Shown here: piece after piece, positions 11,423-19,979 of the stretch
Numbering within the stretch: position 1 is the stretch's first letter
Layout: the number at the start of each line of letters is the position of its first letter
Source: Caldovatus aquaticus
Lineage (GTDB): Bacteria; Pseudomonadota; Alphaproteobacteria; Acetobacterales; Acetobacteraceae
Length of the DNA stretch: 64,000 bases
Direction: 5' to 3'
Assembly (NCBI RefSeq): GCF_019458025.1
Contig: NZ_JAHZUY010000004.1
Span: 1 to 64,000 of the forward strand
Program-made: the position numbers and the translations under genes
The notes under the pieces: generated by a model
Told to the model about the DNA's origin: nothing
Database searches by the model: none
Seen by the model: the letters and a program-made list of their open reading frames with translations, nothing else

Positions 11423-12826
11423 TCAGTTGCGGAACATCTTGCCCGGGTTGAGGATGCCCTTGGGGTCGAGGGTCGCCTTGAGGCTGCGCATCACGGCGAG
11501 CGCCTCCGGCCCGTGCTCCTGCTCGAGGAACTCGCGCTTGCCGAGGCCGACGCCATGCTCGCCCGAGCAGGTGCCGCCGAGCGCCAGCGCCCGCGCGACG
11601 ATCTTGCGGTCGAGCGCCCAGGCGCGCTCGATCTCCGCCGGGTCGCCGGGGTCGACGACGATGCAGGTGTGGAAGTTGCCGTCGCCGACATGGCCGACGA
11701 TCGGCGCCACCAGGCCGGACTCCTCGATGTCCCGCTTGGCGCCGAGCAGCGCCTCGGCGAGGCGCGAGATGGGCACGCAGATGTCGGTGGTGACGCTGCG
11801 CGCGCCGGGGCGGAGCGCGATCGCCGCCCAGTAGGCGTCGTGGCGCGCCTGCCAGAGCCGGTTGCGGCTCTCCGCGTCGGTCGCCCAGGCGAAGCCGGTG
11901 CCGCCCGCCTCGGCGGCGATCGCCTCGACCGCCTCGGCCTGCTCCTTCACCCCGGCCGGGGTGCCGTGGAACTCCAGGAACAGGGTCGGCAGCGTCCGGA
12001 AGCCCTCGAGCCTCGAGTGGCGGATGCAGGCGGCCATCTGCACCTCGTCGAGGATCTCGATCCGCGCGACGGGGATGCCGGACTGCATGGTCGTGATCAC
12101 CGTCTCGACCGCCGCCGCCAGGGTGGGGAACTGGCAGACCGCGGCGCTCATCGCCTCCGGGATGCCGTGCAGGCGCAGCCGGACCTTGGTGATGACGCCG
12201 AGCGTGCCCTCCGAGCCGATGAACAGCCGCGTCAGGTCGTAGCCGTTCGCCGCCTTGCGCGTGCGCCCTCCGGTCCGGATCACCCGCCCGTCGGCGAGCA
12301 CCACCTCGAGGCCGAGCACGTTCTCGCGCATGGTGCCGTAGCGCACGGCGTTGGTGCCGGAGGCGCGCGTCGCGCACATGCCGCCGATGGTGCAGTGGCT
12401 CCCGGGATCCACCGGGAAGAACAGCCCCTGGTCGCGCAGGTGGTCGTTGAGCTGCTGGCGCGTCACGCCGGGCTCGACCAGGCAGTCCATGTCCTCGGCG
12501 TTGACCTCCAGCACCGCCGTCATGCGCGAGAGGTCGAGCGTGATCCCGCCGCGCACCGGCGTGACATGGCCCTCGAGCGAGGTGCCCGCGCCGAAGGCGA
12601 CGACCGGCACCGCGTGCTGGTGGCAGAGGGCGAGGATCCGGCTCACCTCCTCCGTGCTCTCCGCGAAGGCAACGGCGTCGGGCAGGTGCGGCGCGGTGGT
12701 GTCCTCGCCGCGGCTGTGCTGCTCGCGCACCGCGGCGCCGGTGGAGAGGCGCTCGCCGAGCAGCGCGCGCAGCGCCGGGATCACGGCGTCGGCGGGGCGC
12801 GGGGGGGCGGTGGGGGTCGTGCTCAT
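11423..12826 (-). CDS. FAD-linked D-lactate/glycolate-type dehydrogenase
   Basis: A 467-residue PCMH-type flavoprotein (GlcD/Dld family) oxidising a D-2-hydroxy acid to the keto acid. The N-terminal FAD-binding half contains VVAFGAGTSLEGHVTPVRGG and GTNAVRYGTMRENVLGLEVV; the C-terminal FAD-oxidase half contains HVGDGNFHTCIVVD (metal- or substrate-binding His) and GTCSGEHGVGLGKREFL. It lacks the 4Fe-4S domain of larger relatives and has no glcE/glcF neighbours, so cytochrome c or quinone is the likely acceptor. The start overlaps the preceding stop by four bases. A same-length paralogue lies at 47503-48906. Confidence 0.88.
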   Translation of the reverse strand: MSTTPTAPPRPADAVIPALRALLGERLSTGAAVREQHSRGEDTTAPHLPDAVAFAESTEEVSRILALCHQHAVPVVAFGAGTSLEGHVTPVRGGITLDLSRMTAVLEVNAEDMDCLVEPGVTRQQLNDHLRDQGLFFPVDPGSHCTIGGMCATRASGTNAVRYGTMRENVLGLEVVLADGRVIRTGGRTRKAANGYDLTRLFIGSEGTLGVITKVRLRLHGIPEAMSAAVCQFPTLAAAVETVITTMQSGIPVARIEILDEVQMAACIRHSRLEGFRTLPTLFLEFHGTPAGVKEQAEAVEAIAAEAGGTGFAWATDAESRNRLWQARHDAYWAAIALRPGARSVTTDICVPISRLAEALLGAKRDIEESGLVAPIVGHVGDGNFHTCIVVDPGDPAEIERAWALDRKIVARALALGGTCSGEHGVGLGKREFLEQEHGPEALAVMRSLKATLDPKGILNPGKMFRN

Positions 12827-13692
12827 CCGGGGTCGGGCTCCTCCCGCCTGAGCGGGCAGGTGAGGCAGTGCGGGCCGCCGCCGCCCGCGGCGAACAGCGA
12901 GAGGTCGGGGTCGAGGACCTCGAGCCCCTCGGCGCGCAGCGCGGCGTTGAGGCGGGCGCTGGCGCGGGCCGATACCACGCGGCCGGCGCCGAGGGAAAGG
13001 ATGTTGCCGGCGAGCGCCATCGCCTCGCGGCAGGTGGTGGGCAGGACGCGGATCGCCCGCGCGCGCAGCCAGGCGAGGAAATCGTCCGGCAGCGCCTCGG
13101 TGCAGGCGACGGCGAGGCCGGGCGCGGCCATGCAGAAGAGCAGGTCGAGGTGGAGGAAGTGCTCGTCGAAGGGCTCGATCCGCACCTCCCAGCCCTCCGC
13201 GCGCAGCCAGCCGGCGAACTGTTCCGCGCCGGCGCGGTCCGTGCGCCCGCCGGAGGCGCCGACCACGGCGAGGCCGGGCCGGAGGATGTGCACGTCGCCC
13301 CCCTCCAGCGTGCCGGCCGAGGAGAGGCGCCACATCGCCGCGCCCCGCGCCTGGTGCCAGGCGAGCAGCGGCGCGTACTCGCCGCGCCGCTCCGGGCGCG
13401 CGAGCTGGCAGAGCACCGGGCCGCGATGCGTCACCACCAGCGGATCGCGCGTGTAGGCCATGTAGGGGAGGTGCGGCCGCGGCGGCAGCCGGTGCACCGT
13501 GACGCCGGCCTGCGCCAGCGCGTCGCACAGCTCCGCATGCTGCGCGGCGAGCGCGGCGCGGTCGGGCTGGCGGCCTTCCGCGAGGGTGCGGCGCGCGACG
13601 GCGTTGATCGGCACCCAGCGGTAGTGGTCGGGCGGGCAGACCAGCACCTCGGCGAGCCGGCCGGTCTCGGAAGCGACGGTCCAGTGCGGCAT
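12823..13692 (-). CDS. Arginine deiminase / dimethylargininase-like protein
   Basis: A 289-residue member of the guanidino-modifying (pentein) superfamily. Likely catalytic elements are Glu and Asp in LEGGDVHIL (about 130), His in DEHFLHLDLLF (about 186) and a C-terminal Cys in GGGPHCLTCPLRR (about 276). It is shorter than classic arginine deiminase (about 400) and close to dimethylarginine dimethylaminohydrolase (about 255-285). The reaction is probably hydrolysis of a guanidino or methylguanidino group to a citrulline-type product; substrate uncertain. First gene of the unit with the FAD dehydrogenase, MFS and Usp genes, sharing a four-base overlap with the next. Confidence 0.8.
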   Translation of the reverse strand: MPHWTVASETGRLAEVLVCPPDHYRWVPINAVARRTLAEGRQPDRAALAAQHAELCDALAQAGVTVHRLPPRPHLPYMAYTRDPLVVTHRGPVLCQLARPERRGEYAPLLAWHQARGAAMWRLSSAGTLEGGDVHILRPGLAVVGASGGRTDRAGAEQFAGWLRAEGWEVRIEPFDEHFLHLDLLFCMAAPGLAVACTEALPDDFLAWLRARAIRVLPTTCREAMALAGNILSLGAGRVVSARASARLNAALRAEGLEVLDPDLSLFAAGGGGPHCLTCPLRREEPDPG

Positions 13693-13774
13693 GGCGGCGC
13701 GCAGGGTGCGCCGCGCGGGGGGCGCCGTCCAGCGCCGCGCGGGGGCGGGGAGGGGATGGTGCCCGTCCCCGCCG

Positions 13775-14605
13775 TCAGCGCGCGCGCGTCCCGGTCGCCG
13801 GCGCGATGCCGAGCGCGGCGAAGGTCGCGTCCGCCGCCTCCGCCCAGCCGCGGTTGGCCGCCGGGCTGGCCGGACTCGGATGCAGGATCTGCCCGACCCG
13901 GATCGCGCGCGCGAGCGCCGGCGCCACCGCGCCGCGCGCCAGCACCGCGCGCAGCCGCCGCTCGGCGAAGCCGCCGACCCCGATCGCCCATTGCGGCGCC
14001 AGCGCCGCGAGCGCCGCGGCGAGGTGGCGGTCGCAGGCCTCCTCCACCGCCCGGAGCTCGGCCGCCGGGAGCCGGTCCGGCGTCAGGTTGCGCCCGGACT
14101 CCTCGAGGAAGGCGAGCGGGCAGTAGTTGAGCACGAACCATTCGGCGAAGAACGCCTCCGCCGTGCCGAAGCGCGCCGCCGCCCAGCCCCACAGCCGCCG
14201 CCCGCTCACCTCGGAGCGGGGGCAGGCGAAGCCTTCGATCGGCCGCCGCGGATGCTGGCGCCCCGGCGCCGCGACCGGGGCGCGGATGCCCATCCAGTCG
14301 CGCACCGCGGCGACCTCGCCGAACGGCACCCCGGTCTGCATCATGCCGAACGGGCCCGGGTTCATGCCGAGCAGCACCACCCGCTTGCGCGTCGCGCCGT
14401 AGCGGCGGACGTATTCCTCGTAGGGCGCCCAGGCGTAGCGGAGCGGGTCGTACACGTGCGCGACCGGCGGCGCGAAGGCGAGCGCGGCGAGGGTGTCGGA
14501 CAGCGCGCGGGCCGCGCCGAGCAGCGCGGCGGCGACCGGCGTGGCGGGCGGATGGCCGCCGTCCGCCGCCCCGGCCTCAGCCGCCGGAGGGCGGGACGCC
14601 GACAT
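13775..14605 (-). CDS. SMUG1-type uracil-DNA glycosylase
   Basis: DNA repair enzyme of 276 residues that removes uracil and hydroxymethyluracil from DNA. Family motif 1 is present as GMNPGPFGMMQTGVPFG and the second active-site loop as HPSPASPAANRGW near the C terminus, with NYCPLAFL between; these are hallmarks of the SMUG1 family. The chosen ATG at 14605 (MSASRPPAAEAG) lies inside the last 29 bases of panC, giving an overlapping gene pair; the first 25 residues are Ala/Pro-rich and may not be conserved, so a later start is possible. Confidence 0.87.
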   Translation of the reverse strand: MSASRPPAAEAGAADGGHPPATPVAAALLGAARALSDTLAALAFAPPVAHVYDPLRYAWAPYEEYVRRYGATRKRVVLLGMNPGPFGMMQTGVPFGEVAAVRDWMGIRAPVAAPGRQHPRRPIEGFACPRSEVSGRRLWGWAAARFGTAEAFFAEWFVLNYCPLAFLEESGRNLTPDRLPAAELRAVEEACDRHLAAALAALAPQWAIGVGGFAERRLRAVLARGAVAPALARAIRVGQILHPSPASPAANRGWAEAADATFAALGIAPATGTRAR

Positions 14606-15443
14606 TGTCGAGCAGGCGCACGCGGCCGAGCCGCGCCGCCGCAACCAGCCGCGCCGGCGCGTCGCCGGGCGCGGCGAGCGGCCGCAGCGACTCCGCCTCG
14701 ACCAGAGCGAAGTAGTCCACGGCGAAGCCGGCCGCGGTCAGGGCCGCGACCGCCTCGGCCAGCACCGGCGCCGCCGGCGCGCCGCGGCCCGCCGCCAGCG
14801 CCGCCGCCGCCCGGTGCAGCTCCGCCGCGAGGCGCGGCGCCCGCGCGCGCTCCTCCGCCGTCAGGAAGCGGTTGCGCGAGGAGAGGGCGAGGCCGTCCGG
14901 CTCGCGCACGGTCGGCACCGGCTCGATGCGCACGGGGAGGTCGAGGTCGCGCACCATCCGCCGCACCACCTGGAGCTGCTGCCAGTCCTTCTCGCCGAAC
15001 ATCGCCACCGCGGCGCCGGTCTGCAGGAACAGCTTGGCGCAGACGGTGGCGACGCCGCGGAAGTGCCCGGGGCGGTGCGCGCCCTCGAAGCCCTCGGCCG
15101 GCGGCCCGGCGACCTCGACCACGGTGACCGAGCCTGGCGGGTACATCGCCTCCACCGTCGGCAGCCAGACGAGGTCGCAGCCGGCGGCGCGCAGCTTGGC
15201 GAGATCGCCCTCCTCGTCGCGCGGATAGGTGGCGAAGTCCTCGTTGGGGCCGAACTGCTTCGGATTGACGAAGATCGAGGCGGCGACGACGGGGGCCGCC
15301 CGCCGCGCCGCCGCGACCAGCGCGAGATGCCCCGCGTGCAGCGCCCCCATGGTCGGCACCAGCGCCAGCGCGCCGCCGCCCGCCGCCGCGCGCAGCGCCG
15401 CCACCTCCCGCCGCAGCGACTCGAGATCCCGGGCAATCCGCAT
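14577..15443 (-). CDS. panC: Pantothenate synthetase
   Basis: Condenses pantoate with beta-alanine using ATP to make pantothenate (vitamin B5). The 288-residue protein shows the ATP-binding HIGH-like motif in MGALHAGHLALV, SIFVNPKQFGPNEDFATYPR, the FGEKDWQQL motif and the KMSKS-like LSSRNRFL. The ATG at 15443 is preferred over a GTG twelve bases upstream because AGGAG is well placed for the ATG and overlaps the GTG. No panB or panD is adjacent. Divergent from the aldolase gene. On the minus strand, TTGCCG (15500-15495) followed by an AATCTAG patch may be its promoter. Confidence 0.95.
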   Translation of the reverse strand: MRIARDLESLRREVAALRAAAGGGALALVPTMGALHAGHLALVAAARRAAPVVAASIFVNPKQFGPNEDFATYPRDEEGDLAKLRAAGCDLVWLPTVEAMYPPGSVTVVEVAGPPAEGFEGAHRPGHFRGVATVCAKLFLQTGAAVAMFGEKDWQQLQVVRRMVRDLDLPVRIEPVPTVREPDGLALSSRNRFLTAEERARAPRLAAELHRAAAALAAGRGAPAAPVLAEAVAALTAAGFAVDYFALVEAESLRPLAAPGDAPARLVAAARLGRVRLLDNVGVPPSGG

Positions 15444-15537
15444 GATGGGCCGCACTCCTGCCGAGCGCGGCTAGATTCCCCGGCCGGCGCGCGGCGGCAA
15501 GACGCCTCCGCCGGATGCGCGCGCGGCCGCGGGGCCT

Positions 15538-15567
15538 TTGCAAGCCGGCGCCGCCGTGCTCTAGCGT
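15538..15567 (+). promoter_or_regulatory. Candidate sigma-70 promoter of the aldolase gene
   Basis: TTGCAA (15538-15543), an 18-base spacer and TAGCGT (15562-15567) lie 30 bases before the ATG at 15598. The same spacing and the same -10 hexamer occur before the tctC-like gene at 48951-48980. Predicted from sequence only. Confidence 0.45.
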
Positions 15568-15597
15568 TGCGGGCGATATCCATCCGCGGGGGAAGCG

Positions 15598-16362
15598 ATG
15601 CCGAACAAGCTCAAGGAGGCCTGGAAGGCCGGCAAGGCCGTGATCAACGGATGGCTCGCCATCCCCAGCGCCTTCAGCGCCGAGATGTATGCCCAGGCCG
15701 GCTGGGACAGCGTGACCGTGGACATGCAGCACGGCGTGCAGGACTACCTCTCCTGCGTCGCCTGCTTCCAGGGCATGCAGCGCGTCCCCGGCCTGGTGCC
15801 GATGGTGCGCGTGCCGTGGAACGAGCCCGGCATCATCGGCAAGGTGCTCGACGCCGGCGCCTACGGCGTCATCTGCCCGATGGTGAACACCGCCGCCGAG
15901 GCGCGCGCCCTGGTGCAGTACTGCAAGTACCCGCCGCAGGGCACGCGCAGCAACGGCCCGATCCGCGCCGCCCTCTACGGCGAGGCGACCAGCTACCAGG
16001 CGACCGCCAACGACGAGGTCCTCGTCATCCCGATGATCGAGACGCAGCAGGCGCTCGACAACCTGGAGGCGATCCTCGACGTGCCGGGGATCGACGCGAT
16101 CTACGTCGGCCCCTCCGACCTCGGCCTGTCGCTCGGCCTGGCGCCGAAGCTCGACCGCGAGGAGCCGGAGGTGCTGCGCATCTACGAGCGGTTGCTGAAG
16201 GAGACGGGCAAGCGCGGCATCGCCGCGGGTCTGCACAACGGCACGGCGGCCTACGCGCACCGCATGATCAAGATGGGCTTCAAGCTGGTGACGATCGCCA
16301 ACGACGTCGGCCTGATGGTGAACGCGGCGCGGGCGGCGGTGAGGGAGGCGCGCGGCGGATAG
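15598..16362 (+). CDS. HpcH/HpaI-family aldolase
   Basis: A 254-residue class II pyruvate-dependent aldolase that cleaves 4-hydroxy-2-keto acids into pyruvate and an aldehyde, or runs in reverse. HpaI-type active-site residues are visible: His45 in VDMQHGVQDY, Arg71 in PMVRVPW, Glu148 in IPMIETQQ and Asp174 in VGPSDLGLSLG; Glu and Asp bind the divalent metal. No aromatic meta-cleavage genes are adjacent, so the physiological substrate is open. It stands alone on the plus strand, convergent with dinB 16 bases away. The ATG at 15598 follows GGGGGAAGCG. Confidence 0.88.
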   Translation: MPNKLKEAWKAGKAVINGWLAIPSAFSAEMYAQAGWDSVTVDMQHGVQDYLSCVACFQGMQRVPGLVPMVRVPWNEPGIIGKVLDAGAYGVICPMVNTAAEARALVQYCKYPPQGTRSNGPIRAALYGEATSYQATANDEVLVIPMIETQQALDNLEAILDVPGIDAIYVGPSDLGLSLGLAPKLDREEPEVLRIYERLLKETGKRGIAAGLHNGTAAYAHRMIKMGFKLVTIANDVGLMVNAARAAVREARGG

Positions 16363-16378
16363 GCCCGGCCGGCGCCGG

Positions 16379-17635
16379 TCAGCGCGGCGCGAGGCCCCGC
16401 CCGCGCACCACCGCGCCCTCGCCGAATCGCGCCCGCAGCGCCTCCACGGCCGCCCAGCGCGCGGCGCGCCGCGGCGCCTCCGGGTCCGCGAGATCGCCGC
16501 GATCCGCCTCGGCCGCCGGCGCCAGCGGCTGGGCGCCGATGCCGACCAGGCGGAAGGCCGTCCCGTCCGCCTCCTTCCGCAGCAGGGGCCGCGCCGCCTC
16601 GAACAGCGTCTCCGGCAGCCGCGTCGGCGCGGGCAGGCGGGCGTGGCGCGTGCGCAGCGCGAAGCCCGCGGTCTTGAGCTTCAGGACGACGCCGCCCGCG
16701 GCCAGCCCCTTCTCCCCCAGCCGGCGGGCCAGCTTCTCGCACAGGTGCCAGAGCGGCCGCTCCAGCTCCGCCGCCTCGCGCAGGTCGCGCTCGAAGGTGG
16801 TCTCGGCGCTGATGCTCCTGGCCTCGCGCTCCGGGCGCACCGGCCGCGGATCCTCGCCGCGGGCGCGCGCCACGAGGCTCGGCCCCTCCTCGCCGAAGCG
16901 CGCGAGCGCGTCGCGCTCCGGCAGCGCCTGCAACTGGCCGAGCCGCGTGATGCCGGCGGCCGCCAGCCGCCGGGCCAGCGCCGGGCCGACGCCGGGCAGC
17001 AGGGTCACCGGCTCCGGCGCCAGCAGCGCCGCGGCCTCCGCCCTGCCGATCACGGCGAAGCCGCGCGGCTTGTCGCGCTCCGCCGCGATCTTGGCGAGCA
17101 GCCGGTTCGGCGCGAGGCCGATCGAGACCGTCACCCCGACCTCGCGCTCCACGGCCTGCGCGAAGCGCGCCAGCACCGCGGCCGGCGGGGCGCCGTGCAG
17201 CGCCGCGGTGCCGGCGAGGTCCAGCACCGCCTCGTCGATCGAGAGCGGCTCGAGGAGCGGCGTCAGCGCCTCCATCAAGGCGCGGATGCGGCGCGCCTCG
17301 GCGGCGTACTTCGCCATGTCGGGGCGGATCACCACCGCGTCCGGGCAGGCGCGCAGCGCCTGGAACATCGGCATCGCGGAGCGCACGCCGCGGGTCCGGG
17401 CGACGTAGCAGCAGGCCGCGACCACGCCGCGCCGGCCCCCGCCCACGATCACCGGGCGGGTCAGCAGCTCCGGCCGGTCGCGCTTCTCGATCGCGGCGTA
17501 GAAGGCGTCGCAGTCCACATGCGCCACGGTGAGACGGAGAAGCTCCGGGTGCCGCACCAGACGGGGCGAGCCGCAGGGGCAGGCCGGCACGTCTTCCGCC
17601 GTGACCCGCAGGCAGTCCCGGCAGAGCGTCGCCAT
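16379..17635 (-). CDS. dinB: DNA polymerase IV with N-terminal Cys cluster
   Basis: Y-family translesion polymerase, 418 residues. The catalytic carboxylates are visible: Asp41 in HVDCDAFYAAIE, then Asp134-Glu135 in SIDEAVLDL; the helix-hairpin-helix thumb (TLLPGVGPALARRLAAAGI) and little-finger domain follow. E. coli DinB starts right at the first Asp motif; here about 33 extra residues carry CRDC and CPCG (Cys5, 8, 19, 21), which looks like a small zinc ribbon. The C terminus has no obvious QLxLF clamp motif. Its start lies one base after the sugar-kinase stop, so the two are co-transcribed. No LexA box was identified. Confidence 0.92.
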   Translation of the reverse strand: MATLCRDCLRVTAEDVPACPCGSPRLVRHPELLRLTVAHVDCDAFYAAIEKRDRPELLTRPVIVGGGRRGVVAACCYVARTRGVRSAMPMFQALRACPDAVVIRPDMAKYAAEARRIRALMEALTPLLEPLSIDEAVLDLAGTAALHGAPPAAVLARFAQAVEREVGVTVSIGLAPNRLLAKIAAERDKPRGFAVIGRAEAAALLAPEPVTLLPGVGPALARRLAAAGITRLGQLQALPERDALARFGEEGPSLVARARGEDPRPVRPEREARSISAETTFERDLREAAELERPLWHLCEKLARRLGEKGLAAGGVVLKLKTAGFALRTRHARLPAPTRLPETLFEAARPLLRKEADGTAFRLVGIGAQPLAPAAEADRGDLADPEAPRRAARWAAVEALRARFGEGAVVRGRGLAPR

Positions 17636-17636
17636 G

Positions 17637-18545
17637 TCACGGCGAGTCCCAGAGCCGCGCCGCGCCGAACACGCCGCTCGAATCGCCGTGCTTGGCCTTC
17701 AGCACCGGCGTGCGCGCGACGTCGCCGAAGACATGCGGCGCCATCAGCGGCGGCAGCCGCTCGTAGAGGTGCTCCATGTTCGACAGCCCGCCGGCCAGCA
17801 CGATCACGTCGGGATCGAGGATGTTGACGATGCCGGCGAGCGCGCGCGCGAGCCGGTCCGCGTGGCGCTCCAGCGCCGCCACGGCGCACGGATCGCCGGC
17901 GGCGGCGCGCGCGGGCACGCCGGTCGCGTCGCGCGCCTCCGGCCCGTCGCACTCGCGGGCGAGCGCCGGGCCGCTGACGAAGGTCTCGATGCAGCCGAGG
18001 CGCCCGCACCAGCAGCGGCGCCCCGGGAACTCCTCCGGCGTCATCCAGGGCAGGGGGGTGTGGCCCCACTCGCCGGCGACGCGGTTCGGACCGTCGTGCA
18101 GCCGGCCGTGCATGACGATCCCGCCGCCGACGCCGGTGCCGAGGATGACCGCGAACACCACCCCGTAGCCTGCCCCGGCGCCGTCGGCCGCCTCGCTCAC
18201 TGCCAGGCAGTTGGCATCGTTGGAGAATCGCAACGGACGCCCCAGCCGCGCCTGCAGGTCCTCGGCCAGGGGCTTGCCGTTCAGGGCGAGCGTGTTGGCG
18301 TTGCGCACCAGGCCGGTCGCCGGGCTCAGGCTGCCCGGGATGCCGATGCCCACGCTCGCCTCCCCGGGGGCGACGCCGAGCTCGCGCTCGGCCGCCTCGA
18401 CCATGGTGGCGATCCGCTCGATCACGCCCTCGTAGGTCTGCGGGGTCGGCTCGCGGCGGCGCAGCAGGACCTCGCCCGCCGGGCCGAGCACCGCGATCTC
18501 GGTCTTGGTCCCGCCCAGATCAATGCCGATTCGGAAGCGCCGCAT
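17637..18545 (-). CDS. ROK-family sugar kinase (fructokinase-like)
   Basis: A 302-residue cytoplasmic ATP-dependent hexose kinase. It opens with the phosphate-binding motif IGIDLGGTKTEIAVL, followed by the sugar-binding NDANCLA motif, GTGVGGGIV, and the ROK zinc site as His in EWGHTPLPW plus Cys residues in CWCGRLGCIE. This arrangement matches Mak-type fructokinases and N-acetylglucosamine kinases; fructose is the best guess. The ATG at 18545 (MRRFRIGID) gives the canonical N terminus. It is divergent from the TusA-like gene across 100 bases and leads into dinB, an odd functional pair. Confidence 0.87.
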   Translation of the reverse strand: MRRFRIGIDLGGTKTEIAVLGPAGEVLLRRREPTPQTYEGVIERIATMVEAAERELGVAPGEASVGIGIPGSLSPATGLVRNANTLALNGKPLAEDLQARLGRPLRFSNDANCLAVSEAADGAGAGYGVVFAVILGTGVGGGIVMHGRLHDGPNRVAGEWGHTPLPWMTPEEFPGRRCWCGRLGCIETFVSGPALARECDGPEARDATGVPARAAAGDPCAVAALERHADRLARALAGIVNILDPDVIVLAGGLSNMEHLYERLPPLMAPHVFGDVARTPVLKAKHGDSSGVFGAARLWDSP

Positions 18546-18645
18546 GGCCGGAAGGTGCGGGCGGCGGGCGGGCGGGGCAAGAGAGCCGCCTCCGGCCGGC
18601 GGAGGCTGGACGGCGCGGCGCCCGGGTGGTGGAGTCCGGCCCGCC

Positions 18646-18921
18646 ATGTCCGAGACCGTCCTCGACGTGCGGGGCCTCACCTGCCCGCTGCCCGTGCTCA
18701 AGGCCAACAAGGCGCTGCGCGGCCTGCCGCCCGGGGCGCGCCTCACCGTGCTCGCCACCGATCCCGCCAGCGTGAAGGACTTCCAGGCCTTCTGCCGGGA
18801 GACCGGCCACGCCCTGGTCGCGTTCAGCGAGGATGCGGGGGGCGTCTATCGCTTCACCCTGCGCCGGCGCGGCGAGGACGCACCGCCGCCGGCCCCGTCC
18901 CCCGCGGAACCGCCGCCGTGA
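18646..18921 (+). CDS. TusA/SirA-family sulfur carrier protein
   Basis: A 91-residue protein with the TusA fold: VLDVRGLTCPLPVLKANKAL carries the CPxP motif whose Cys bears the persulfide. Family members relay sulfur for tRNA thiolation, molybdenum cofactor or sulfur oxidation. Residues 77-91 form a Pro/Ala-rich tail. The stop overlaps the next start as GTGA, so it is translationally coupled to the deacetylase-like gene. Confidence 0.85.
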   Translation: MSETVLDVRGLTCPLPVLKANKALRGLPPGARLTVLATDPASVKDFQAFCRETGHALVAFSEDAGGVYRFTLRRRGEDAPPPAPSPAEPPP

Positions 18922-19850
18922 GCGTGCTGCTGCTGACCCACCGCGCCTGCCTCGACCACGACCCCGGCCCCTACCATCCGGAATGCCCGGACCGGCTGCG
19001 CGCCGTGCTGCGCGCCCTCGACGCCGAGGAGTTCTCCGGGGCGATCCGCGGCGAGGCGCCGCGCGCCAGCCTCGAGCAGCTCTGCCGCGTGCATCCGCGC
19101 CACTACGTGGAGGCGATCCTCGCCATCCGCCCCGACCCGGACGACCGCGTCGCGCTCGATGCCGACACGGTGATGTCCTGGGGCTCGGCCGAGGCCGCGC
19201 TGCGCGCCGCCGGCGCGGCCTGCGCGGCGGTGGACGCGGTGGTGGCGGGCGAGGTGCGGCGCGCCTTCTGCGCCATCCGTCCGCCGGGCCACCACGCCGA
19301 GCCCGCCCGCCCGATGGGCTTCTGCCTGTTCTCCAACGCTGCCGTCGCCGCGCGGCACGCCCAGGCGGCGCACGGGGTCGCACGCGTCGCGGTGGTGGAC
19401 TTCGACGTGCACCACGGCAACGGCACCCAGGCGGTGGCCGAGGCCGACGCGACCCTGTTCTACGGCTCCTCCCATCAGTGGCCGCTCTATCCCGGCACCG
19501 GCGATCCCGGCGAGCGCGGCGTGGCGGGCAACGTGGTCAACGCCACCCTGCCGCCCGGCGCGGGCGGCGAGGCCTTCCGCGCCGCCTGGCGCGACCGCAT
19601 CCTCCCCGCGCTCGACGCCTTCGCCCCCGGGCTGCTGATCGTCTCGGCCGGGTTCGACGCCCATGCGCGCGACCCGCTGGCGCAACTCCGCGTGCGCGAG
19701 CCGGACTTCGCCTGGCTGACGGAGCAGTTCTGCGCCCTCGCGGAACGCCATTGCGGGGGGCGGGTGGTGTCCGTGCTCGAGGGCGGCTACGACCTCGAGG
19801 CGCTGGCCGGTTCCGTGGCGGCGCATCTCAGGGCGCTGCTCCGGGCGTGA
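18918..19850 (+). CDS. Histone-deacetylase-like amidohydrolase
   Basis: A 310-residue class II HDAC/acetylpolyamine amidohydrolase. Zinc-site and catalytic segments are visible: RPPGHHAEP (paired His), DFDVHHGNGTQ (Asp and His ligands), SAGFDAHARDP (second Asp ligand) and the closing EGGYDLEALA. Bacterial members deacetylate polyamines or other small amides, sometimes proteins. The GTG at 18918 lies within the stop of the TusA-like gene. A homologue upstream of xseB is a common alphaproteobacterial arrangement. Confidence 0.9.
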   Translation: MSVLLLTHRACLDHDPGPYHPECPDRLRAVLRALDAEEFSGAIRGEAPRASLEQLCRVHPRHYVEAILAIRPDPDDRVALDADTVMSWGSAEAALRAAGAACAAVDAVVAGEVRRAFCAIRPPGHHAEPARPMGFCLFSNAAVAARHAQAAHGVARVAVVDFDVHHGNGTQAVAEADATLFYGSSHQWPLYPGTGDPGERGVAGNVVNATLPPGAGGEAFRAAWRDRILPALDAFAPGLLIVSAGFDAHARDPLAQLRVREPDFAWLTEQFCALAERHCGGRVVSVLEGGYDLEALAGSVAAHLRALLRA

Positions 19851-19926
19851 CGGCCCGCCCCCGCGCCCTCCTCGGCCGGCGCGCCTCGTGACCGGCGGCG
19901 CGGGCCGCGCTATGCCGCCTCGCGCC

Positions 19927-19956
19927 TTGGCCTCGCCCGGCCCATCCCGGTATCGT
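19927..19956 (+). promoter_or_regulatory. Candidate promoter of the xseB-ispA-dxs-tlyA operon
   Basis: TTGGCC (19927-19932), an 18-base spacer and TATCGT (19951-19956) end 23 bases before the xseB ATG. The spacing and TAnCGT-type -10 match the other candidates in this window. Predicted from sequence only. Confidence 0.4.
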
Positions 19957-19979
19957 CGAGGCCGCAGACGGAGATTCGG

